Shown here piece by piece: positions 33,497 through 43,021 of a stretch of 44,102 bases of DNA (positions are counted from its first letter, which is position 1; every line of letters starts with the position of its first letter). The notes beneath the pieces were generated by a model. The model searched no databases. It saw only the letters and a list, made by a program, of their open reading frames with translations, and had not been told where the DNA came from. Source of the DNA: Dechloromonas sp. (GTDB taxonomy: Bacteria > Pseudomonadota > Gammaproteobacteria > Burkholderiales > Rhodocyclaceae); the NCBI GenBank assembly GCA_008933675.1, contig WBUO01000010.1:1-44102 (forward strand), in the 5' to 3' direction. The position numbers were made by a program, and so were the translations under genes.

Positions 33497-33688
33497 TTAT
33501 TGGTGACGTTTTTTTCGTGTTTGCAACCGTCCCGTGAGGCGTTTCGCGTAGGGTCGCTTCTTCTGGGCTCTCTTGAGATGTCGATTGAGAAGCCAGAAAC
33601 CGGCGAACACCATAAAAACCATCGACCAAACCAGAAGTACATCGGTCAGCGTGTATGGCCCAGATGGCAAGTGTTTGAGTTGGAGCAT
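33497..33688 (-). CDS. Possible tiny membrane protein with basic tail
   Basis: 63 residues with one hydrophobic segment (about 17-35, DVLLVWSMVFMVFAGFWLL) and a very basic C-terminus (HLKRAQKKRPYAKRL and on). There is no good ribosome site before the ATG. It resembles in layout the other small membrane proteins of this region. It lies downstream of the czc-like operon on the same strand. Confidence 0.35.
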   Translation of the reverse strand: MLQLKHLPSGPYTLTDVLLVWSMVFMVFAGFWLLNRHLKRAQKKRPYAKRLTGRLQTRKKRHQ

Positions 33689-33828
33689 GGCACTGTTTTA
33701 AAAGCTATGACTCAGCAACTGGCAGGCAATGCGTTATAGACGAATAGCCTGAATGCGTTGTCATCACAATGGACAGGATACCTCGGTCAACCAGATGAAA
33801 TCCCGATGGCCGAGGTGTCGCAGTTGCT

Positions 33829-34212
33829 TTACTTCAGAACGAATCGCGCCGTTACCGCAGGTCCGTCTAGGCTCACTTGCGCTACGGCCTTGGTACCCGG
33901 TGTGATGACAAATGTTCCTTTGGCGAGGAAGCGATCTCCGTCGGGAAGCAAACTGATCTCTTGCTTCTGGTTACCGGACAGTACGGTGAGTTTTGCTGAC
34001 CCCTTCGAGATGTTGGCAGGCTTGCCGTGGTCTCGTACAAACAACTGGATCTGTTCCGGCTTGGCAACCAGTTCGTAGTCCATGTCCTTGACCTCGGTGA
34101 CGATGCCGCCGTGCAGCGGCTTATGCTCGTGGCCATGGTCGTGACCTCCTGCTGCAAAAGCAAGTCCGGAGAGTCCTAGGGTAATGGCGGTAATTAAATG
34201 AATAAGTTTCAT
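33829..34212 (-). CDS. Small periplasmic His-containing protein at the end of the czc-like operon
   Basis: 127 residues with a signal peptide (about 1-20, ending AFA). The mature protein starts GGHDHGHEHKPLHGGIV, a strong metal-binding candidate. It continues as a beta-rich domain (DYELVAKPEQIQLFVRDHG; TARFVLK at the end), as in small periplasmic proteins often found beside heavy-metal RND pumps. The gene follows czcA by 25 bp on the same strand and is the last of the operon. A metal-chaperone role, similar to CusF, is inferred. Confidence 0.75.
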   Translation of the reverse strand: MKLIHLITAITLGLSGLAFAAGGHDHGHEHKPLHGGIVTEVKDMDYELVAKPEQIQLFVRDHGKPANISKGSAKLTVLSGNQKQEISLLPDGDRFLAKGTFVITPGTKAVAQVSLDGPAVTARFVLK

Positions 34213-34237
34213 GAGGGTTCCTTTTGTGAAGTGAAAA

Positions 34238-37200
34238 TCAAAGCGCGCCGGCGTCGCGGTCGGCCATCAGGCGTTCCACATCCTTACGGCCAAAGAGCCA
34301 GAACATGGCGGGAGTCAGGAAGGTGTCGAGCAGCGTTGAACTGATCAGCCCCGAGAAAATGACCACCGCCACCGGATGCAGGACTTCCGTACCCGGCCGT
34401 TCGGCCTCGAACAGCAGCGGCGCCAGCGCGAAGGCGGTGACCAACGCCGTCATCAAAACGGGCGCGAGACGCTCCAGCGAGCCGCGCAAAATCATTTTCT
34501 GATCGAAGCTCTCGCCTTCCATGCGCATCAGGTTGATGTAATGGCTGACCTTGAGAATGCCGTTACGCACCGAGATGCCGGCCAGTGTGATGAAGCCGAC
34601 CAGCGCGGCGACCGATAGCGGCTGCCCGGAAAGCCACAAGCCGAGCACCGCGCCGACCAGCGCCAGCGGAATATTGGCCATGATCAGGGCCGACAGGACG
34701 ACCGACTTGTAGCGGCTGAACAGCACCACAAACATCAGGACCAGCGAGACGATGGAGAGCAGGCCAACCAGCCGCGAAGCCTCTTCTTGCGCCTGGAATT
34801 GTCCGCCCAGGGTGATGAAGTAGCCTTCCGGCAGCTTGCTTTCGCCGACCACCTTGCGGATGTCCTCGACGATCTCGGACAGCGCCCGCCCCTGGGCATT
34901 GGCTGAAAGCACAATGCGGCGCTTGCCGTCGTCGCGGCTGACCTGATTCGGCCCGTCGCCATCCTCGATGGTGGCGATCTTTGACAGGGGAATCGGGCCG
35001 CCGGGTGTCTCCAGCAAGATCTGCCCCAGCCCTTGCAAGGAGCGGGACGACTCGGGCAAGCGCACGACCAGCGCAAAGCGCCGACCGCCCTCGACCACTT
35101 GAGTGACCTTTTCGCCTTCGACCAAGCTTTGCAGCGTTGCCAGAATCTGCGGCGTCGGCACGCCGTATTGCGCCGCCGTCGCATAGTTGACGCTGACTTT
35201 GATCTGCGGGGCCAGCACCTGCTTTTCGATTTCCAGATCGGCGATGCCGGGGATGGTGGCCAGCCTGCCGCGCAAGGCGTCCGCCTGACCGCGTAGCGTG
35301 TCCAAGTCGTCGCCAAAAATCTTGATGGCGATCTGCGAACGTACACCGGAAAGCATGTGGTCAATACGGTGTGAGATGGGCTGGCCAATGGCAATCGCCG
35401 CCGGCAGGTTGATCAGGCGAGCGCGAATATCGGCCGAAATTTCGCCCATTGAGCGTGTCATTTCGGACGCCGGTTTCAGGCCGACGTCCAGTTCACTGAC
35501 GTGAACCCCTTCCGCGTGTTCGTCGAGTTCCGCTCGACCGCTGCGTCGCCCGACGTGCACGACTTCTGGCACCGCTTTGACCAGCACCTCGGCCTGTTGG
35601 GCCAAGGCCGACGACTCGGCCAGCGTGACGCCCGGATTGAGTCGCATCCCGATCAGTAGGGTTCCCTCATTGAAGGGCGGCAGGAAGGTCTTGGGGAAAA
35701 ATGGCACGGCTGCCGCAGCCACCAGAATGGCGAGGGCACCTGCCGCCAACGCGGTTCTTGGCCGGTTCAGCACTGTCTGCAAACTGCGCCCATAGCTCGC
35801 CTTCAGCCAGGCCAGCAGTTTCGTGTCGCCATGATCAAGCGACTTCATGCGGGGCAGCAGGTAGAAGGAGAGCACCGGCGTCACCGTTACCGACACCACC
35901 AGCGAGGCCAGCGTCGAGACGATGAAGGCGATACCGAGCGGCACGAACAAGCGCCCTTCCATACCGGGCAGTGCGAAGAGCGGCAGGAATACCAGCACGA
36001 TGATGATCGTCGCATAGAGGATGGCCGAACGCACCTCCATCGTCGCATGGGCAACCAGTTCGATCGGGTGCATCCGGTGATCGTGGTGCTTGGCCCGGTC
36101 TTCCTTCAGCCGGCGCAGCACGTTTTCGACGCCGACCACGGCGTCATCGACCAAGCCGCCGATGGCGATGGCCAGACCACCCAGCGTCATGGTGTTGATC
36201 GACAGACCGTAATGGTCGAAGACCAGCGCCGTCATAAAAATCGACACCGGGATCGCTGTCAGCGCGATCACCGTCGGGCGCAGGGTACCCAGGAAGAAAA
36301 ACAGAATGACGGCGACGAAGACCGATGCCCCGATCAGCTTGCCTTGCAGCGTGTTGATTGACGATTCGATGAAACTGGCCTGGCGGAAGGTCACCTTGGG
36401 GGCCTCCATGCCGGCCGGTAGCGATTTCTTCAGATCCTCTACTGCGGCCTCGATGCTTCGGGTTAGATGGATGGTATCGGCCGTTGGCTGCTTCTGGATG
36501 CCGAGAATGACTGCCGGTTTGCCCTCGAAACCGGCGTCGCCCCGCTTGATGGCCGGCGCGAAGGTTACGTCGGCAATTTGGCGCAATAAAACGGGTTGAC
36601 CGTGGCGGGCGGCTAGAGCGAGATTCTTCAGGTCGTCGAGGCGCGACGTGCGGCCGAGATGGCGAATCAGGTATTCGCGCCCATTGAGTTCGAGGAAGCC
36701 GCCGGAGGTGTTGGCCGAGTAGCCCTTGAGCGCCCCGGTCAACTGCTCGTGTGTGATGCCCAGTTCGGCCATCCGGGTCGTGTTCGGCTGCACCTGGAAC
36801 TGGCGCACTTCGCCGCCGATGGGGATTACCTGCGCCACACCGGCGATGGCCATCAGACGCGGCCGCAGCACCCAGTCCGCGTATTCGCGCACCTGCATCG
36901 GCGAAATCTTCGCCGTGTCGATGGGAATGGCGATCTGCATGATTTCGCCCATGATCGAACTGATCGGCCCCATGCGCGGGGTGACGCCCGTTGGCAACCC
37001 TTCCTCCATCGAGGACAGACGTTCCGACACCATCTGCCGTGCCCGGAAAATCTCCGTTTTCCAGTTGAAGGTGACATAAATGAAGGATAGGCCCGCGCTA
37101 GACACTGACCGCACGCTTTCCACACCGGGCAGACCGTTCATGGTCGTTTCCAGCGGGAAGGTGATCAGCTGCTCCACTTCCTCGGCGGCCATGCCGCCGG

Positions 37201-37357
37201 ACTCGGTCATGATGGTGACCGTCGGTTTGTTGAGGTCCGGAAACACATCCACCGGTGTGCGCGAGAGCGTGAATGCCCCATAAGCCATCAGCACCAGGCT
37301 GGCGATGATGACCAGCAGGCGGTTGGCCAGGCTGTTTTCGAGAAGCCACTTGAACAT
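34238..37357 (-). CDS. Heavy-metal RND efflux pump (CzcA-like, HME5-type signature)
   Basis: 1039 residues, with GGAG 7 bp before ATG 37357. It is a full-length RND transporter: TM1 at the N-terminus, two periplasmic loops, and a hydrophobic set near residues 340-530 and 860-1030. The TM4 signature GGLAIAIGGLVDDAVVGVEN (about 395-414) has D-D rather than the D-G of the Zn/Co/Cd class HME1 or the D-A of HME4, so it fits the less studied HME5 type. Its substrate cannot be read from sequence; the CadA/CadR genes nearby suggest a divalent cation. It forms an operon with czcC- and czcB-like genes and should span the envelope with them. Confidence 0.9.
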   Translation of the reverse strand: MFKWLLENSLANRLLVIIASLVLMAYGAFTLSRTPVDVFPDLNKPTVTIMTESGGMAAEEVEQLITFPLETTMNGLPGVESVRSVSSAGLSFIYVTFNWKTEIFRARQMVSERLSSMEEGLPTGVTPRMGPISSIMGEIMQIAIPIDTAKISPMQVREYADWVLRPRLMAIAGVAQVIPIGGEVRQFQVQPNTTRMAELGITHEQLTGALKGYSANTSGGFLELNGREYLIRHLGRTSRLDDLKNLALAARHGQPVLLRQIADVTFAPAIKRGDAGFEGKPAVILGIQKQPTADTIHLTRSIEAAVEDLKKSLPAGMEAPKVTFRQASFIESSINTLQGKLIGASVFVAVILFFFLGTLRPTVIALTAIPVSIFMTALVFDHYGLSINTMTLGGLAIAIGGLVDDAVVGVENVLRRLKEDRAKHHDHRMHPIELVAHATMEVRSAILYATIIIVLVFLPLFALPGMEGRLFVPLGIAFIVSTLASLVVSVTVTPVLSFYLLPRMKSLDHGDTKLLAWLKASYGRSLQTVLNRPRTALAAGALAILVAAAAVPFFPKTFLPPFNEGTLLIGMRLNPGVTLAESSALAQQAEVLVKAVPEVVHVGRRSGRAELDEHAEGVHVSELDVGLKPASEMTRSMGEISADIRARLINLPAAIAIGQPISHRIDHMLSGVRSQIAIKIFGDDLDTLRGQADALRGRLATIPGIADLEIEKQVLAPQIKVSVNYATAAQYGVPTPQILATLQSLVEGEKVTQVVEGGRRFALVVRLPESSRSLQGLGQILLETPGGPIPLSKIATIEDGDGPNQVSRDDGKRRIVLSANAQGRALSEIVEDIRKVVGESKLPEGYFITLGGQFQAQEEASRLVGLLSIVSLVLMFVVLFSRYKSVVLSALIMANIPLALVGAVLGLWLSGQPLSVAALVGFITLAGISVRNGILKVSHYINLMRMEGESFDQKMILRGSLERLAPVLMTALVTAFALAPLLFEAERPGTEVLHPVAVVIFSGLISSTLLDTFLTPAMFWLFGRKDVERLMADRDAGAL

Positions 37358-37369
37358 GCTTGGCTCCGC

Positions 37370-38392
37370 TCAGCGAATCTGGTTGATCAGTGTCGCCGCG
37401 CGGACGGCAACCCGATCCCCGGCTTTCAGTCCACTGGTCACCGCCACGTTGGCGCCGTCCAGCGGCTCAGCGGCTACCGTGCGCGGCTCAAAGCGTTCCG
37501 GCGCCGTCTTGACCCAGACGATGCTCTGGTTGGCCGGGTTCTTCATCAGCGCCGCTGCCGGCACGCGGATTCCCGGCACCGTGCTGCGTGTCTGTACGAA
37601 GACCCGGACCGGCTGGCCGACGGCCAACGCCGCCAAAGCGCCTCCCTCACCCCGGAAGGTCATTGGCAGGGCCTGCTCACGCAGGCTGCGGGCAACGCCG
37701 ACCAGGCGCAGCGGCAGCTTCTGCTCACCAACGGCAACAAAGGCCCCGGCCACATCGTTGGCGATGACCATATCGAAAGCCAGTGCCTCGATCAGCATGC
37801 GTTCCGGATTGACGATCTCGAACAGGGTTTCGCGGGCTTCGAGCACCTGGCCGGAGACGACGTTGGCCGAGGCGATAACACCGCTGACTGGTGCCACCAG
37901 CTGTTCGTTGGCAACTGCGGCTTCAGCTTCCTCGATGGCCTTACGCGGCACGGTGTCGGACAGTTCGCGCAGGCGGCGCAGGCGACTTTCAGCCAGAGAG
38001 CGGCTGTTGCCGCCGACTTCCGGCGTCACGTAAGCCAGCACCTCGCCTTTCTTGACCTGCTGACCGGGCAGCGGCAGACCGCGTGGCCCCGGTGTGACAC
38101 GGCCGGCGACCATCGCCTGCACTTTGCCGCCGGCATTCGGGTCCATGACCACCTTGCCGGCCAGTTCATGAGTGCGGGGCAGTTCGCCGGGCTCAACCAG
38201 CAGGGTACGAACACCGATCTGGCGTTGTGCCGGTTTGGGTAGGAAGACGCTGCCGTCCGGCTGGCGTTTGGGGCCGTTGCCGCTGGCAGCGGGCGGGGCG
38301 TCGCCGTGGTCATGGCCGTCGCCGGCCAGAGCCAAGGTTGAGGAAAACAAGAAGGAAAGACAAAGAGCGCTGAATAACAGACGGGGTTTCAT
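37370..38392 (-). CDS. CzcB-like periplasmic adaptor protein
   Basis: 340 residues from ATG 38392, with GGAGGTG 6 bp upstream. A signal peptide (about 1-22, ending ALA) is followed by GDGHDHGDAPPA, a His-containing start. The membrane-fusion core has a biotinyl-lipoyl-like half (VQAMVAGRVTPGPRGLPLPG; QLVAPVSGVIASANVVSG). A beta-barrel region and C-terminal domain follow (VAVTSGLKAGDRVAVRAA). It bridges the RND pump and the outer-membrane factor. The ATG overlaps the stop of the preceding gene (ATGA), and czcA follows 12 bp later. Confidence 0.88.
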   Translation of the reverse strand: MKPRLLFSALCLSFLFSSTLALAGDGHDHGDAPPAASGNGPKRQPDGSVFLPKPAQRQIGVRTLLVEPGELPRTHELAGKVVMDPNAGGKVQAMVAGRVTPGPRGLPLPGQQVKKGEVLAYVTPEVGGNSRSLAESRLRRLRELSDTVPRKAIEEAEAAVANEQLVAPVSGVIASANVVSGQVLEARETLFEIVNPERMLIEALAFDMVIANDVAGAFVAVGEQKLPLRLVGVARSLREQALPMTFRGEGGALAALAVGQPVRVFVQTRSTVPGIRVPAAALMKNPANQSIVWVKTAPERFEPRTVAAEPLDGANVAVTSGLKAGDRVAVRAATLINQIR

Positions 38393-38964
38393 GCGGCACC
38401 TCCGAAACGTTGGTTGCGGGAAGCGCGCAGGCGGCGCAACAGAGCGATAAGGAGCAGTAGTCCGCCACCGGCGGCACCGCCCCACAGGGCGTATTCCTTC
38501 CAGCCATGGGAGTGGGCGGTTGTTTCGGCATGTGCCTCTTCGTGGATGTCGAGTTCACCCGCCAGCAAGTCTGTTTCCTCGCCGGCGATGACGGTCGCCG
38601 CTACCGATATAGCCCCCGGCTTTAGTTCCTGCATCAGGGTTGCCTCGAACTCGCCCTCGGCATGCGCTTCGACCGGGATTTTGACGCCGCCCAGTTCCAG
38701 TTCGAGCTTGGCGCCCTTGACCGGGCTGCCGTCGGCATAGCGGTCGAGGTAAAGCGTCAGTTGCTTGCCATTGACGACGCCGACCAGTTCAAAGGTTTCG
38801 GAGACGGCCGCAAAGCGCGGCGAGGCTGGGCTGGCGGATGAAGCCGGCGCCTCGCCATGGTCGTGCCCGTCACCGGCCCAGGCCAGTGGCGCTGCCAGGG
38901 CGATCCAGGCAGCCCATCCCAAAATGGCCAGCGTGTTGGTTGTTCTCATGTTCGGGTTCCTCAT
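38389..38964 (-). CDS. Periplasmic metal-associated protein with C-terminal membrane anchor, inside the czc-like operon
   Basis: 191 residues. The signal peptide ends near WAGDGHDHGEAP, a His-containing mature N-terminus. The middle is beta-rich (FELVGVVNGKQLTLYLDRYA; KLELELGGVKIPVEAH), followed by IHEEAHAETTAHSHG and a single C-terminal membrane segment (about 163-180) with a basic tail. It may present metal to the adjacent adaptor. ATG 38964 overlaps the stop of the TolC-family gene, and its own stop overlaps the adaptor ATG, so all three are coupled. It is a recurring but uncharacterised component of such operons. Confidence 0.7.
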   Translation of the reverse strand: MRNPNMRTTNTLAILGWAAWIALAAPLAWAGDGHDHGEAPASSASPASPRFAAVSETFELVGVVNGKQLTLYLDRYADGSPVKGAKLELELGGVKIPVEAHAEGEFEATLMQELKPGAISVAATVIAGEETDLLAGELDIHEEAHAETTAHSHGWKEYALWGGAAGGGLLLLIALLRRLRASRNQRFGGAA

Positions 38965-40259
38965 TTTTGTTCGGGGAGCAGGCCCAAGGCCTGACGCAGC
39001 GCGGAGATCGCGGCAGCCAGTTCAATCCGGGCGCGGGCGTTTTGTCGTTCGGCTTCGACGGCTTCGAGTTCGATGCGTAGGCGGGTCGGCAAGTCGCTTT
39101 CGCCCAGGCGGAAGGACTTGTCGAAGAAACCCCGCGACTCACGCGCCAGTTGAGCGCGTTTCTCGGAGGCCGCCAGTTGCGCGCGGCTGGATTCGACGCG
39201 CACTCTTGCTGCTTCCAGATCGGCCGCCAGGCGCTCGCGCTCGAGGCGCAGTTGCCCCTCGGTTTCGAGGGCTTCGGCGCGGGCCAGGCCGAGCTTGGCG
39301 CGATTGCGGCTGTCCGAACCAAAGGGGATGCGTACGCCGAGGGTGACCGTCTGCTGATAGTCGTCGCCGAAAGCGCCCCGCTCGCGGCTGGTCGCCAGCA
39401 ACAGTTCGGGATTGTTTCTTGTCTGCACGCTGGCCAGATCGGCACTGCGGCGAGCGACTTCGGCCCGGTCGAACAGTTCGACGACTGCGGGGTGGGTCGC
39501 ATCCAGGGTGGTGAAGTCGGCAGGCACCGCCGGCGGGGTTTCCGGCCCGTCGGTTGCTTTCTCATCCGGTAGCTTGCCGATCAAGGCGCGCAGATGTTGA
39601 GTGCTTGCGGCCAGCAGGCTGGCGCTTTCCGCCAGTGCCACCTCGGCGCCTGCTGCTGCGCCATCGGCCTGATGCTGGTCCGAGCGGGCAAGGTCGCCGG
39701 CCTTGGCTCGGCGGCGGACATCGTCGGCCAGTTTTTGCGCGCTGACCAGGCGCTCACGGGCCAGCGATTGTTCGCCACGGGCACGCTGCCAGTTCCACCA
39801 GGCATCACGCACGGCGGCGGCAGTGCGCAGTTGCGCTGCCGTCACCCGGCTATCCAGGGCTTTGGATTCGGCGTCGGCCAAGGCGCCCTGACGAGAGCGT
39901 TCGCCGGGTAGCCACAGGGGCAAGGCGACGCCGGCTGCGTATTCTCGACTGCCTTGATTCTTGCTCAGTTGGTCGGTCTTGCCGGACAAATCCAGCGAAG
40001 GCGGCTGGGCCGTCCAACTGCTGGCGACTTGCCGACGTGCCTCGGCCGCATCGCGCCGCAGATCGAGGGATTGCGCCTCAGGTTGTCGTGCCCAAGCCGC
40101 AGCAAAGGCTTGCGGCAAGGAAATCACGGCGCCAACGGGGGCTGGCGTCGATTGCGCCCACAGGTCGCCGGTCGATAGCGCAGCGAGCGAGCACAGCCCG
40201 GCAACCACTAGGCGGGCCGGTATAAAGGTAGTTCGTGAAACCGATTTGCTTCGAAACAT
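38961..40259 (-). CDS. CzcC-like outer-membrane efflux factor
   Basis: 432 residues with a signal peptide (about 1-36, ending LWA). Two coiled-coil repeats of the TolC family follow, with the usual WWNWQRARGEQSLARERL and, in the second half, RESRGFFDKSFRLGESDLP preceding the closing helix to LLPEQK. It would form the trimeric outer-membrane channel for the czc-like pump. It is the first gene of the coupled run to the periplasmic protein, adaptor and pump. The czcI-like gene lies 133 bp upstream. Confidence 0.88.
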   Translation of the reverse strand: MFRSKSVSRTTFIPARLVVAGLCSLAALSTGDLWAQSTPAPVGAVISLPQAFAAAWARQPEAQSLDLRRDAAEARRQVASSWTAQPPSLDLSGKTDQLSKNQGSREYAAGVALPLWLPGERSRQGALADAESKALDSRVTAAQLRTAAAVRDAWWNWQRARGEQSLARERLVSAQKLADDVRRRAKAGDLARSDQHQADGAAAGAEVALAESASLLAASTQHLRALIGKLPDEKATDGPETPPAVPADFTTLDATHPAVVELFDRAEVARRSADLASVQTRNNPELLLATSRERGAFGDDYQQTVTLGVRIPFGSDSRNRAKLGLARAEALETEGQLRLERERLAADLEAARVRVESSRAQLAASEKRAQLARESRGFFDKSFRLGESDLPTRLRIELEAVEAERQNARARIELAAAISALRQALGLLPEQK

Positions 40260-40392
40260 CCGATTCTCCAGTGATGAAAAGACACACGGGGAATCGGCGA
40301 GGTGCGACCGGGAAGCGTCGCAATGCGTCAGGGCGGATTAGTCCACCGTAGCCGCAAGGGAAAAGCGTAGAAAGTGCTATCCACCCCGCCGA

Positions 40393-40746
40393 TCAGGCGA
40401 GGACGGACCAGTTGGGGCGTTCGGGGTGCGCGAGAGGCGGCGCGGTCTGCTTCCCCGGTAACCAGGGAATTGCAAAGGACGCGCTGCTTGAAGCCGGCAA
40501 GGAGGCCACGCTGAAAATCGCCGCAGCACAACTCGCATGGCAGGCGACGCAATCGCCGTCGATGCCGCCACCCAAGGTTTTGGCATCGGGCGCGCCCTCT
40601 TGATCGTCGGCCTGATGCTGGTGGTCGTGATGACCGAAGTGCTGCGCAGCCGCCCCGGTCTCGTGCTGGCAATAGCCGGCCACCGCCGCCCAGGAGAACT
40701 GGAACGGCAGAAAAACGAGAAGAAGGATAGATAGCCAGCGACGCAT
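40393..40746 (-). CDS. CzcI-like small periplasmic protein
   Basis: 117 residues from ATG 40746; the longer frame upstream is antisense-like and runs into the cadA gene. A signal peptide (MRRWLSILLLVFLPFQFSWA) is followed by GYCQHETGAAAQHFGHHDHQH, then a CVACHASCAAAIF cluster, and a Pro-rich end. CzcI is a small His/Cys-containing periplasmic protein preceding czcCBA in Cupriavidus and is thought to modulate the operon. It lies 13 bp downstream of cadA, so it may be read from the CadR-controlled promoter. CVACH resembles a haem site but is more likely a metal site here. Confidence 0.75.
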   Translation of the reverse strand: MRRWLSILLLVFLPFQFSWAAVAGYCQHETGAAAQHFGHHDHQHQADDQEGAPDAKTLGGGIDGDCVACHASCAAAIFSVASLPASSSASFAIPWLPGKQTAPPLAHPERPNWSVLA

Positions 40747-40759
40747 GGGCCGGATTGTA

Positions 40760-43000
40760 TCAGCGAAAATCATTTCCGGAAGTCCACCGCAAGATGCGCA
40801 CACCGTTGCCCACCACCAGCAGACTCGCGCCCATGTCGGCGAAGACCGCCATCCACATGGTCGCATTGCCGAAAACGGCCAGTCCCAGAAAGATCGCCTT
40901 GATGCCTAGGGCCAGCCCGATGTTTTGCCAAAGTACCGCATGGGTGCGCCGTGACAGGCGAATGGTCTCGGGAATGCGGCGCAGGTCGTCGTTCATGATG
41001 ACTACGTCGGCCGCCTCCATCGCCGTGTCGGTGCCTGCTGCACCCATCGCCACGCCGATGTCGGCACGGGCCAAGGCAGGTGCGTCGTTGATGCCGTCGC
41101 CGGTCATCGCGGTCGGGCCATAACGATGCTGTAAATCTTCGATGGCGGCCAGTTTGTCCTCAGGGAGAAGATTGCCCCGGGCGTCGTCGATGCCTGCTTC
41201 CTTGGCGATGCTGGCAGCCGTTGCCACATTGTCGCCGGTCAGCATGACCGAGACGACCCCGAGACGGTGCAGGTCGGTCACTGCCTCCCGTGAGCTTTCC
41301 TTGATGGTGTCCGCCACCGCGAAAATCGCCAGCACCTGCTGTTCTGTCGCCAACATGGTCACCGTCCGGCCTTGCGTCTCGTGCACCTGAAGGCGAGCCT
41401 CGATCTCGGCGCTGCACAGAGCGCGTTCCTCGATCAGACGATGATTGCCGAGGATCAGCGTTTGGCCGTCGGCCCGTGCTTCAATGCCGCGTCCGGCAAG
41501 GGCGAGAAAATCGGTCAAGCCATTTTCCGGAAGGTTGAGACCGGTTGCTATCGCTTTTGACACCGGATGATCTGAATGACCGGCCAAGCTGGCCGCCCAA
41601 GCGAGCACTTGTGATTCAGGGACCGTCGAGGGAAGCAGTTCTGTGGCGACCAGACGGGGTTTGCCTTCGGTGATGGTGCCGGTCTTGTCGAGGGCAATGA
41701 CCCGCAGTTTGCGGGCCTCCTCAAGATAGACACCGCCCTTGATCAGGATGCCGCGTCGGGCCGCTGCGGCCAGTCCGCTGACCACAGTTACCGGCGTAGC
41801 AATCACCAGCGCGCAGGGGCAAGCGATGACCAGCAGCACCAGGGCCTTGTAGAGCGCCTGCGTCCAGGTCCAGCCAAGCAGCCAGGGGGTCAGAATCGCT
41901 ACGGCTACCGCGATGCCGAACACGGTCGGCGTGTAGATTGCGGCAAAGCGATCCACGAAGCGTTGCGTCGGCGCTTGTGTTCCCTGCGCCTGTTCGACTG
42001 CGTGAATGATGCGGGCTAGTGTGGTGTCATCGGCAGCGGCCGTCACACGGAACTCCAGGATGCCGGTTTCGTTGATTGTGCCGGCGAACACAGGGTCGCC
42101 AGCCGCCTTGTCAATCGGAATGCTTTCGCCAGTGACTGGCGCCTGATTGACGGCGCTGAATCCTGCCGTCACCTGACCATCGAGCGGTATCCGGGCGCCG
42201 GGTTTGACCCGAACGCAGGATTCCAGCTTTACCGCTACTGCTGGCACTTCCAGCCACGTTCCATCAGCCTGCCGGACTTCCGCCGTCTGCGGCGTCAGGT
42301 CGAGCAGGCCCTTGATGGCGTTACGCGCCCGATCCACGGAGCGGGCCTCGATCAGTTCGGCGATGGCATACAAGGCCATGACCATTGCCGCCTCGGGCCA
42401 CTGTCCAATGAGGAAGGCACCGGTCACAGCGACACCCATCAGCGCGTTCATGTTCAACTGGCCGCGCCGCAATGCCGCCACGCCTTTGCTATAGGTGGAA
42501 ATGCCGGACAACCAGATCGCAACGACGGCCAATGCCATACCGAGGCCCTTGAAGGGCAATGCGTCGGGCGCGAAATAATCCAGCGCTTCCGCACCGACGG
42601 CCAGCACCAGCGCGAGAATGGCTCGCCATAGTTCGCTGATGCCGACGTTTTCCGTTGCTGTCTGATCTGCCGACACCGCTTTGGGGCTGAACCCCGCCTT
42701 GCGGATGGCCGCCAAGGCGGCATCGAGGGCTTCCGTCGTCGCATCAATCGAAACGGTGCGGGCTGACAGCTGGAACCGCAGGGAACGGATGCCTTCGATT
42801 CCGGCCACCGCACGACGGATGTCATTCTCCTCGTTCGGGCAGTCCATGCTCGGAATCAGGAAGACGGGCGCTCCGTCAGGTTGAGCGAGAGCAGCGGGGG
42901 ACGGGATTTCTGCGGCTGAGGGCACTGCTGCGGAACAGCCACCCGCACAGCCGCTATGGGCGGTTTCTTGATGGGGTTTCGGGTTGGGATCAATACTCAT
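40760..43000 (-). CDS. cadA: CadA/ZntA-type P1B ATPase exporting Cd, Zn, Pb
   Basis: 746 residues, with AAGGAG 7 bp before ATG 43000. The N-terminus has SGCAGGCSAA and a heavy-metal domain with SMDCPNEENDI (MDC-x-x-EE, the divalent-ion type). The core shows the CPC transmembrane motif (IACPCALV, near residue 393), the phosphorylated aspartate in DKTGTITEG (near 435), the HP motif SDHPVSKAI and MTGDGINDAP (near 633). It expels divalent soft ions from the cytoplasm using ATP. It stands under a MerR-type promoter opposite the cadR gene and is followed by czcI and the RND operon, which would take the metal onward to the outside. Confidence 0.95.
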   Translation of the reverse strand: MSIDPNPKPHQETAHSGCAGGCSAAVPSAAEIPSPAALAQPDGAPVFLIPSMDCPNEENDIRRAVAGIEGIRSLRFQLSARTVSIDATTEALDAALAAIRKAGFSPKAVSADQTATENVGISELWRAILALVLAVGAEALDYFAPDALPFKGLGMALAVVAIWLSGISTYSKGVAALRRGQLNMNALMGVAVTGAFLIGQWPEAAMVMALYAIAELIEARSVDRARNAIKGLLDLTPQTAEVRQADGTWLEVPAVAVKLESCVRVKPGARIPLDGQVTAGFSAVNQAPVTGESIPIDKAAGDPVFAGTINETGILEFRVTAAADDTTLARIIHAVEQAQGTQAPTQRFVDRFAAIYTPTVFGIAVAVAILTPWLLGWTWTQALYKALVLLVIACPCALVIATPVTVVSGLAAAARRGILIKGGVYLEEARKLRVIALDKTGTITEGKPRLVATELLPSTVPESQVLAWAASLAGHSDHPVSKAIATGLNLPENGLTDFLALAGRGIEARADGQTLILGNHRLIEERALCSAEIEARLQVHETQGRTVTMLATEQQVLAIFAVADTIKESSREAVTDLHRLGVVSVMLTGDNVATAASIAKEAGIDDARGNLLPEDKLAAIEDLQHRYGPTAMTGDGINDAPALARADIGVAMGAAGTDTAMEAADVVIMNDDLRRIPETIRLSRRTHAVLWQNIGLALGIKAIFLGLAVFGNATMWMAVFADMGASLLVVGNGVRILRWTSGNDFR

Positions 43001-43021
43001 GGTGTTCTCCTTGTTTCCAGT

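Noticed and set aside
33172-33642. Overlapping 102-residue plus and 123-residue minus frames next to the broken umuC
   Set aside because: Neither has a ribosome site or a motif; probably decayed DNA.
40393-40603. CVACH in the CzcI-like protein as a haem-binding site
   Set aside because: The protein is short, His/Cys-rich and matches CzcI; the motif more likely contributes to metal binding, and no other cytochrome feature is present.
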